A stretch of DNA of 64,000 nucleotides from Linanthus parryae (lineage: Eukaryota > Streptophyta > Magnoliopsida > Ericales > Polemoniaceae), in assembly GCA_023055425.1 (NCBI GenBank), contig JALGPY010000010.1:19007363-19071362 (forward strand), given 5' to 3'. The notes under the pieces are model-generated. The model saw nothing but the letters and a program-made list of their open reading frames with translations. It had not been told where the DNA came from and ran no database searches. This document shows positions 57,145-64,000 of this stretch, piece by piece. The position numbers and the translations under genes are program-made. The stretch's first letter is position 1; the number at the start of each line of letters is the position of its first letter.

Positions 57145-59898
57145 TGTTGAGTTAAGATCCCTGAATGTATTTTGATTGGTAATTATTTTGAGTGATGAAA
57201 GACAAAAGGATAAGACATAAGCAGCAAAGCATCTCAGTTATCTCAAGGCCTTGGGATTGACTGAACTTCAAAGCCTTGAGTTATTTTATTCTGCTATATG
57301 TTCTAACAATTCTGTGTTGCAGATTGAATATCTGATTATGCAAATCAGTGGTTTACTGCATATACTTTTGGATTATACTATTTATATATCTAACACAATT
57401 GCAGATGATCAGAACAGGAAGAATCAAAGTTATCTGGGTATATCTTTGAAATTCTGTGAAGCAGGTTCAGAGCTCCAAGGCCTTGAGATGTGCCTTGAGC
57501 TGCTGACAGTTTTACAGAACTTAGTTGATTCTTTCTTGCAGGTTGTGATTCTTAGTATTGTGATTATTTATGTGATGACCCGCGTCACACTTTTAATAAT
57601 AATTCTCGATTAGTCGATAAAAATCACGTTTTTACTGTCAACCCGTCTGACGTTTTCAGACGTCCAAATCTCAATCAGAAGGACACATAGTCCACCAGAT
57701 AACTTTCTATATCAAATTTCTGAAAACTGGTACGTGACTGAATTCGTCAAAAAAAAGAACATTTTTGTAAATAATCTCGTCAAAACAATTATTTACAATA
57801 ATCCACTAATAACAGCTAAAAACAACTTATTTAACAAATAAATACAATTTTTAGCTACAACACCGCAATTTAGTCGCGCTCCAGGTCAACCTGTAAAACA
57901 GAGGGGTGAGCCAAAATAGCCCAGTAGGTACCGCCTAACCACTGGCGTAGAAATCTAAAATCTACTTAACAACAGCCAGTTATTACACATCAGCATGCGG
58001 CACCAAATACACAAACAACGTGATTTACCAATCACCAGACAAACAACAAATAGATAGAAAGCTATAAAATTAACACCAGCAGTATAAACAGGTTAGACTG
58101 TAACTGCAGAAATTAAAAAATTAGATTTCCCCTACCTTTCTTACAAGGACAAGAACTCATAGCATAACGCATGCAAGACCCGTCTCTCTTCAAGTCTCTG
58201 CTCCATGAAAAGACTGCATAAACATGCTTCCTCTTACTTTGGCTCGCTCCTCTCAAAATATCGATTATATCTTTGTTTCTCAATCCCGGAGATAACAAGA
58301 AGACAATGAAACAAATTTCATCTATCTATTTTTATGAAAGAACCAAGAGCCTTCCTTGTTACTCTTTAGAGTTAGGGATGGAGAATTTCTTCTTTTTGTA
58401 ATAGAAAAAAATCCAGTTCTTTTTACAAAGAACCTAGCAGTAATGCATGCCCAAAATTCCACCCACGTCATCCAACCCTCATATAGTTATGTAGATAGAT
58501 ATGTAAAAATCTGGATAAAGCTTGCATCTGTCACTTTAAGAAGAAACAGTGGCTTAGTTAGATGACACATATGCTCCTCTACACATAACAAAGTAATCAA
58601 ATCTTATCTTTCAAAAAGTGGAAATTATACACTAGATTACATGCACGCGCTTGTGTATATATATATATATATTTTTTCCAACAAAATTGACATGCACACG
58701 GGTACACATCATATATGAATTAATTTATAGCACTGTGTGTTACTAAACAAACATAAAATTATCAAATCTCTTAATAAAGCTCACATTTAATTATTTTCTA
58801 GACCCGGGGTCTAACAATTTACTCACTTCTAAGTGTCTTAAACTTGTTTTTTCATGATTCATATGTTTTTAGAAGATATACAGGTTATTGTTCTAAGTTT
58901 GTTAAACAGTTTTATCAGAAACTGTATAACCAAACAGTCATAGTACTGTTAGCTTTCTGGATTTTGTTGTTGCTGTGTTTCAATGCTGTTGCAGGGTTTT
59001 TAAACGTGCAGGAGCAATATCAACCAACTCCAATGGATATCCACTTGAAGCTATTTGAATTTCAGTTGAAAACAAAAGGAGGATTTGTAGGAACTGAGAT
59101 CCTAAAATCTCTCAATCAGTTACAGCTGTGGATAAAAGAGACTGGTTTGAATTTTGAAGATAGAAGAGGCCTGCAGAATACTCAGAGAGGTGTGACAAAA
59201 TCGTGGGAGATCATTCATTAAAACACACAATCATTCAAGCTTCATTCCAGATTCCTGAAGATCAAATCAATCCAATTTTCCAGAAGAACACACCCAGGCT
59301 TCAACATCTTATCTTCTTACTGTGTTCTTCACTTGTACTTATTTCTGTGTATCTCTAGATTATATTAAACCTCACTTAACCTAGTGGTTGGTTGTTCAAG
59401 TGAACAAAAAGAGGTTCTTGTTAGCTCAACAGTTAGTAGCTGGAACTAGATAGGTTTGGAACCACAAGCTGTATAGGTGTAAGGGAAATCACTTAGGCTT
59501 GAAGATCTAGGGCTGTTTCTGTGTGAGTAATAAGAAGTGTTTGCCCAATCCTAGTGGGATTAGATCTCGCAGGCAGAGATTAGGTTCATTGGGACTGAAC
59601 TATGTAAATTGCTTTGTGTTCTTTACTTTACAGTTTGATTATTATCTGCTGCACACAACTCAAATCAAAGTAGGGTTCAAAAGCTGTTTAGAATTGTTTA
59701 CAATTCAAGGCCTTGAAGCTTACTATTTTGCCTTTGTAAGTTTCTGACAATTTACTAAAATCTCAAGGCCTTGAGATTTGAGTTTCACACAAAGTTTTTC
59801 TGTTAAACTTTGAGTTTTGAAAAAAGTTTCCATACTCTATTCAACCCCCCCTTCTAGAGTATTTATGTCCTGTATATAGTCTACATTACACACTTTCA
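57145..59898 (+). repeat. SIRE 3' LTR, split by a solo LTR
   Basis: It matches the 5' LTR from TGTTGAG to ACTTTCA once the insertion at 57571-58816 and one ATTTA copy are removed (about 1503 bp). Palindromes at about 57241, 57263, 57477, 59704 and 59758-59779 are conserved with the 5' copy. Confidence 0.92.
57571..58816 (-). mobile_element. Solo LTR of a Tekay/Del-type Ty3/gypsy chromovirus
   Basis: A 1246-bp segment with ends TGTGATGACCC and GGGTCTAACA, flanked by the perfect duplication ATTTA (57566-57570 and 58817-58821). On the minus strand it starts TGTTAGACCCCGGGTCTAG, as Tekay/Del LTRs do, and contains the GGGCTATTTTGGCTCACCCC stretch common in that lineage. No internal region is present, so it is the product of LTR-LTR recombination. 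Confidence 0.82.
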
Positions 59899-60235
59899 AA
59901 TAAGATTGGCGGAAGAAGAGGGTTTTGTTGGTATGGGTGATGGCAACGGTGTATGTGAGTTCGCCGACAAAGAGAGGGAGAGGAGAGAGAGAGAGAGATG
60001 GCTAACACAGAGGGGGAAGAAGACAGAGCGGGGGTTGGTGGAGGAGGCTTGGTTTAGGTTGTAATATAATTTTGCTGATTATAGAGGGTATAATGGTCTT
60101 TTCAAAAAACCTGTTACCCGCATTTAACATCTGTTAGTTACTAGGGGTGCAAAGTGGAATTATTCAAACGTTAGGGGAACAAGTGAATTTTCATCAAAAG
60201 ATAGGGGTGGAAAGTGTCTTTTACCCCTATATTTA

Positions 60236-60700
60236 TCTTCAACATAGATACAGTTCTCTACGTATTTTTCATTCGTTCACTCATAGCATGCTATATTAAG
60301 CAAAAAATAAGAATAATAATAAAAGCTTAGTAAAAAATACCTGATCTATGGTTATGTTGAAAAAAATAAGAATATAAATTGGATACATTCTGAAAATATA
60401 TAAAAATTGGTAATTGTATAATTTAAGAGAATTAATTCGAATCACCGAAAAATACCGGTACCGAAATGTTTCACTCCAGTAACAAAAACAAAATAACGTC
60501 TTATACGGTATTTCAAACTATGCACTATAGTACAAACCTGGTATATATTTGTAAGGACATTTTACCTTAAATGTAATTTTTCATTTTTTATCAGAAACTT
60601 GCTGTAGTTTCAAAATTATTCTCCTAATCTCCTCAAAAAAAAAAAAAAAAAATTCTCCTAATGTATCTGCAGTTTGACATTTAAGTATTACCGAAAATCT
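60236..60700. other. AT-rich intergenic DNA right of MULE-B
   Basis: It contains the CCGGTACCGAAATG stretch (about 60455) that pairs inverted with 46390-46480, and an A-run (60637-60651). No gene. Confidence 0.4.
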
Positions 60701-60714
60701 ACTGAAGTTTGCAA

Positions 60715-60790
60715 ATGAGTGCTACCTCAGTGGAAGAGTATTTGAAGTCCTGCATGATGTTCCGGGTTCGAACCCGGTTAGGCGTAGAAG
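60715..60790 (+). repeat. tRNA-like sequence, probably a tRNA-derived SINE fragment
   Basis: An A-box-like TACCTCAGTGGAAGAG (60723) and a perfect B box GGTTCGAACCC (60765-60775) within a CCGGG/CCCGG T-arm stem. The 5' and 3' acceptor halves do not pair and no clear anticodon arm is present, so it is not a functional tRNA gene. Confidence 0.5.
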
Positions 60791-60898
60791 ATGACGTAAT
60801 TCTCCTAAAGAAACCTCATGCAGTTTCAAGTTGAAATTTATTGCCATCAATCGCTAACGACCACAATGGTGATGGAACATTGTAGTCGTCCTTTTATG

Positions 60899-61137
60899 TA
60901 CCACTCCGTCTCTACTCTTTCTACCCATTTCCTTTTTTGTTTGTCTCTACTCTTTCTACCCATTTCATTTTTTTTGACAACCTTAAACAACCTCAAATGA
61001 CAATTATACCCTCACAAATAATACCCTACCTACTTTTCCTCCAACCCAACTCTTACCCATTCACTCCATTTACCACAACCTTATCCTCATCTAATAAACT
61101 TTTAACCACACAATAATGAAATAGAGAGAGACGGATC
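60899..61137. mobile_element. Possible Stowaway-like MITE remnant
   Basis: It starts CCACTCCGTCTCTACTC and ends in GAGAGACGGA, an imperfect inversion. The first 25 bp are duplicated internally (GTCTCTACTCTTTCTACCC at 60908 and 60944). It has no coding content. Confidence 0.35.
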
Positions 61138-61289
61138 TGAGAAACCCATCTTCTCCCGGGGCAATTGGAAATATGCCAGTCTGTGAATTGGTCTTAGAAA
61201 AATGCATTCGGGTGAATTTGTATTTGAAAAATACCCTCCTTTTTAAACACTAGGTAACAAGGGGTTGTTAGCAGGGTAGTGGGGCCATT

Positions 61290-61450
61290 TGTCTCTCTCG
61301 TCTCCATTCTCTCTCTCTGGTCTCCATCTGTCTCTCGTCTCCATCTCTCTCTCGTCTCCAACTTCCATCTCTCTCTCGTCTCCAACTTCCATCTCTCTCT
61401 CGTCTCGAACTTCCATCTCTCTCTCGTATCCAAACACAGGTATCTGTCGT
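61290..61450. repeat. 24-bp tandem repeat CTCTCGTCTCCAACTTCCAT
   Basis: About four to five copies of a TCTCTCTCGTCTCC-AACTTCCATC unit, with shorter variants at each end. Open frames on both strands are repeat artefacts (for example repeated RERWKLET). Confidence 0.85.
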
Positions 61451-61934
61451 CTCCAAACACATGGGGAGATTTGTTAAATGACTCTGCTACCCTTATCATC
61501 TGAAAACAAACCTAAAAACGCGTACTCTCTCTCCCCAACATTGAATTGTTTTTATCTACCTCAACCTACCAAGTACAGTTGAATTTACTCCAACTGTAAA
61601 CTTTATGAATGTATACCTTAAACTCCTCAAGAATATGGCTCATTTGTCACTCTCATTGGCTCTAGTTCTCCCATAGAAGTATCCCATTTATCTGTACAGG
61701 TCTCTCTCTCTCCTCACTTTTGTTCTTCAGCTACGGTAAAAACTTAAACTCTCCTCTCTCTGCTTTTGTCCTTATTATATGTTGATCACAGTACTCTAAA
61801 ATGTATGGTATTCTCATTTTTTTTACTTTCATCCTTCCAATATGTTCATCACATTACTCTAAAATGTAGGTTACGTTCGTTATATTTCTTCTCTGTTCTT
61901 CATTATTGGTTTGATGTGTGTTGTTGTATGTGGA

Positions 61935-62192
61935 GAGACTGGGACGAGTATATTCATAGTCTCTGTCTTCTCATAAGACTGAGACGTGAACTATGCTCGT
62001 ACCAGTCTTCCACATGCACAACTGGGAAGAGCAAGGCCTGCCAGACTGGGACGAGAAATCTCTCGTCTGGCATTCAAATCACAGACGAGATAGGACTCGT
62101 CCTAGTCTGGCATTTGATAGACTCGTGGGACGAGTAATCTCTCGTCTGGAATTCAAATCGCAGACGAGAGAGGACTCGTCCCAGTCTGGGGC
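61935..62192. repeat. Left cluster of GACTGGGACGAG inverted repeats
   Basis: Three nested palindromes: 61935-62008, 62043-62108 and 62127-62182. The outer arms are GACTGGGACGAG and CTCGTCCCAGTC. In the second and third, the inner arms CTCTCGTCTG and CAGACGAGAG surround a CATTCAAATC-type loop. Confidence 0.88.
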
Positions 62193-62256
62193 GTGATAGA
62201 CTCGTACGAGTACGATACTCAAAGATGAGAAGACAAGGACGACAGAGACTAGCATA

Positions 62257-62277
62257 CCCTAAACCCTAAACCCTAAA
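62257..62277. repeat. Three telomere-type CCCTAAA units
   Basis: Three perfect units between the palindrome cluster and the 197-bp array. Three more lie at 63682-63702. They are far too short for a telomere. Confidence 0.9.
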
Positions 62278-62320
62278 ATCCTCTCTTATCATGAAAAAAT
62301 AGTATTCAATATTGTTAAAA

Positions 62321-63290
62321 ATGTTAATTGTAAGTCCTAAACCATATAATCAAGTAATCTAAACTATAAACTCAAAATCATACAATCATCATCTCTTAAT
62401 AATGTAAAGCCTAAACCTTATACATACCATTAAACCATATATCATCCAAAAAAAATCCTACATTTGTAGACACTAAACACTAGAACCAACTAAGTATCAT
62501 TCCTATAGCCACTAAAGATGTTAATTGTAATTCCTAAACCATATAATCATGTAATCTAAATTATAAACTCAAAATCATACAATCATCATCTCTTAATCAT
62601 GTAAAGCCTAAACCTTATACATACCATTAAACCATATATCATCCAAACAAAATCCTATATTTGTAGACACTAAACACTAGAACCAACTAAGTATCATTCC
62701 TATAGCCACTAAAGATGTTAATTGTAAGTCCTAAACCATATAATCATGTAATCTAAACTATAAACTCAAAATCATACAATCATCATCTCTTAATAATGTA
62801 AAGCCTAAACCTTATACATACCATTAAACCATATATCATCCAAAAAAAATCCTACATTTGTAGACACTAAACACTAGAACCAACTAAGTATCATTCCTAT
62901 AGCCACTAAAGATGTTAATTGTAATTCCTAAACCATATAATCATGTAATCTAAATTATAAACTCAAAATCATACAATCATCATCTCTTAATCATGTAAAG
63001 CCTAAACCTTATACATACCATTAAACCATATATCATCCAAACAAAATCCTATATTTGTAGACACTAAACACTAGAACCAACTAAGTATCATTCCTATAGC
63101 CACTAAAGATGTTAATTGTAAGTCCTAACCATATAATCATGTAATCTAAACTATAAACTCAAAATCATACAATCATCATCTCTTAATAATGTAAAGCCTA
63201 AACCTTATACATACCATTAAACCAACTAAGTATCATCTAAACACTAGAACCAACTAATTATCATTCCTATAGCTATTTAAAGTGTTATTA
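62321..63290. repeat. 197-bp tandem array with dimeric (394-bp) higher-order structure
   Basis: Copies start at 62321, 62518, 62715, 62912 and 63109 (exact 197-bp spacing); the last is truncated. Copies 1, 3 and 5 share TGTAAGTCC and CTTAATAATG; copies 2 and 4 share TGTAATTCC and CTTAATCATG and CTATATTTG in place of CTACATTTG. The pattern is A-B-A-B-A. Confidence 0.95.
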
Positions 63291-63365
63291 AATAATATTA
63301 AACCTGAATCCCTAAATCTTAGAACATCTAAGCATTTTAAGTAAACCCTAAGATTGTACACCTAA

Positions 63366-63533
63366 GACTGGGACGAGTATGCTCTTGTCCCAGTTAGAAA
63401 TACTGGGACGAGCATTTCCTCGTCTCAGTTGGCGTACCTGCTCGTCCTTGACACAAGTAAGGAGCAACCCAGCAGTCCTTACAAAATGTTGTCTCACTAA
63501 GACTGGGACGAGTGTGTGCTTGTCCCAGTCTTA
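63366..63533. repeat. Right cluster of GACTGGGACGAG inverted repeats
   Basis: Palindromes at 63367-63394, 63402-63429 and 63498-63533. The last has 15-bp arms from TAAGACTGGGACGAG with one mismatch. They use the same arm words as the left cluster. Confidence 0.88.
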
Positions 63534-63728
63534 AAATAAAAATATTGTCTCAGATGGTGGTGGTCCCTCTCGTCACTGTCTTCTCAGAAAAAAGTACAGA
63601 ACATTCTGTTTTTACTCTGCCAGACCAAACCCTAATATCATCCAAACCCTAAAATCATTCTCTCTCTTCCTACTATCCAACCCCTAAACCCTAAACCCTA
63701 AAATAATTCTCTCTCTTCACATGTAGAA

Positions 63729-64000
63729 ATGGTGAGAAAATTGATGTTCTGTGCTGTTTGGAATGGTGAATGGACGCGTGCCGAAGGTAGACACATATAC
63801 ATAGGTCAGGCAGTGAAGAAAGCAGTTTTCAAGATAATCCAAGGCATTATCGTCGAATCTTTGGAGCATGAAGTTTCGGTCAGAATGGATACATATTGTC
63901 CGCCTACCAAAAAGGTGGTCTTATGTTATCATTTCCAATTTCCAGATGCTAACTTGATCGAGCCTAATATCCTCACTAAAGATTTTAAAATCAAAGATAT
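63729..64000 (+). CDS. N-terminal part of a possible MULE-type transposase, runs off the window
   Basis: ATG 63729 opens 90 codons without a stop to the window edge. It follows CCCTAAA repeats and a CT-rich leader. The start VRKLMFCAVWNGEWTRAEGR and the later VVLCYHFQFPDANLIEP resemble the N-terminal domain of plant Mutator-like transposases, where a W-nGrW start precedes a strand such as Y-LPD and a short acidic tail. The match is by pattern only. The inverted-repeat clusters upstream fit a transposon terminus. It could instead be an unrelated plant gene. Confidence 0.4.
   Translation, partial: MVRKLMFCAVWNGEWTRAEGRHIYIGQAVKKAVFKIIQGIIVESLEHEVSVRMDTYCPPTKKVVLCYHFQFPDANLIEPNILTKDFKIKD

Larger units (their letters stand above)
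47887..59898 (+). mobile_element. SIRE-type Ty1/copia retrotransposon, full length but inactivated
   Basis: Order: 5' LTR, tRNA-iMet primer site, gag-pol with two zinc knuckles, internal purine tract, accessory ORF, terminal PPT, 3' LTR. Long LTRs and a post-pol ORF are the hallmarks of the SIRE/Maximus lineage. The flanks AAGAA (47882-47886) and AATAA (59899-59903) are a likely target duplication with one mismatch. LTRs differ at several positions per 100 bp in places, and all ORFs carry stops or shifts. Confidence 0.93.
46648..60226. mobile_element. MULE-B: Mutator-like element split by a SIRE retrotransposon
   Basis: Left end GGGTAAAAGACACTTTCC at 46648 and inverse at 60226, with more than 80 bp of inverted repeat (GTTTGAATAATTCCACTTTG on both sides). 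A perfect 9-bp duplication CTATATTTA lies at 46639-46647 and 60227-60235. Without the SIRE insertion it is about 1.57 kb. The left arm (46648-47886) and right arm (59899-60226) have no gene that I recognise. Confidence 0.85.

Noticed and set aside
60715..60790. Functional tRNA gene
   Set aside because: The T-arm is good but the acceptor stem does not pair and no anticodon arm can be drawn.
61194..61503. Repeated RERWKLET peptide frames
   Set aside because: They arise from the 24-bp tandem repeat on several frames and both strands at once.
62321..63290. CRISPR-like array
   Set aside because: Repeats are contiguous 197-bp units without unique spacers, in a plant nuclear context.
62257..63702. 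CCCTAAA repeats as evidence of a chromosome end
   Set aside because: Only three units at each of two sites, with unrelated DNA between and beyond. They fit telo-box promoter words or interstitial repeats.

Overview
The window is nuclear DNA of a flowering plant. The evidence is a host gene with GT-AG introns that encodes an ILR3-type (subgroup IVc) bHLH factor, TTTAGGG-class telomere-like repeats, retrotransposons of the plant lineages Athila, SIRE, Ale and Tork/Angela, a tRNA-Asp primer site, and Mutator-like elements. I cannot name the species. Most of the sequence is nested mobile DNA. Only one conventional host gene is convincing.

Left block (1-18.3 kb): a decayed Ty1/copia element on the + strand (RT/RNase H, then 3' LTR from about 15283) carries a 14.1-kb Athila-type Ty3/gypsy element (Athila-1, 868-15012, 5-bp duplication GGATC). 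Athila-1 holds a 976-bp mariner-like insertion (10860-11835). The copia LTR is also split by a 1.84-kb Mutator-like element (MULE-A, 15413-17254) that captured part of a DUF506/PDDEXK-type host gene.

Centre (19.08-45.27 kb): a five-exon ILR3-like gene with a complete 232-codon reading frame. Intron 1 holds a LINE remnant. Intron 2 is 23.2 kb and contains a small inverted-repeat element, itself split by a complete antisense Athila-type element (Athila-2, 22146-36289) with two 1592-bp LTRs that read as identical and an uninterrupted 1830-codon gag-pol. The same intron carries an Ale-type copia relic (37.5-40.2 kb) and MULE-C (41842-43502). The gene's 3' flank is a 188-bp tandem repeat.

Right block (46.6-60.2 kb): MULE-B is split by a 12-kb SIRE-type copia element, and the SIRE 3' LTR is split by a 1246-bp solo LTR of Tekay/Del type. 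The end (61.1-64 kb) looks like one terminus of a larger DNA transposon: inverted repeats built on GACTGGGACGAG, a dimeric 197-bp tandem array, two short CCCTAAA tracts, and the start of a possible transposase gene running off the window.

Main points for a second look: (i) Athila-1, Athila-2 and the SIRE element, from two superfamilies, all carry a post-pol gene with what appears to be the same domain; (ii) the SIRE element is studded with CTCAAGGCCTTGAG-type palindromes in LTRs, coding DNA and spacers; (iii) Athila-2 has a six-palindrome CTTCGNACGAAG cassette in each LTR and a third copy inside, with nearly identical spacing; (iv) in both Athila elements the polypurine tract lies between two hairpins; (v) a young retrotransposon sits inside an iron-regulator-type gene.
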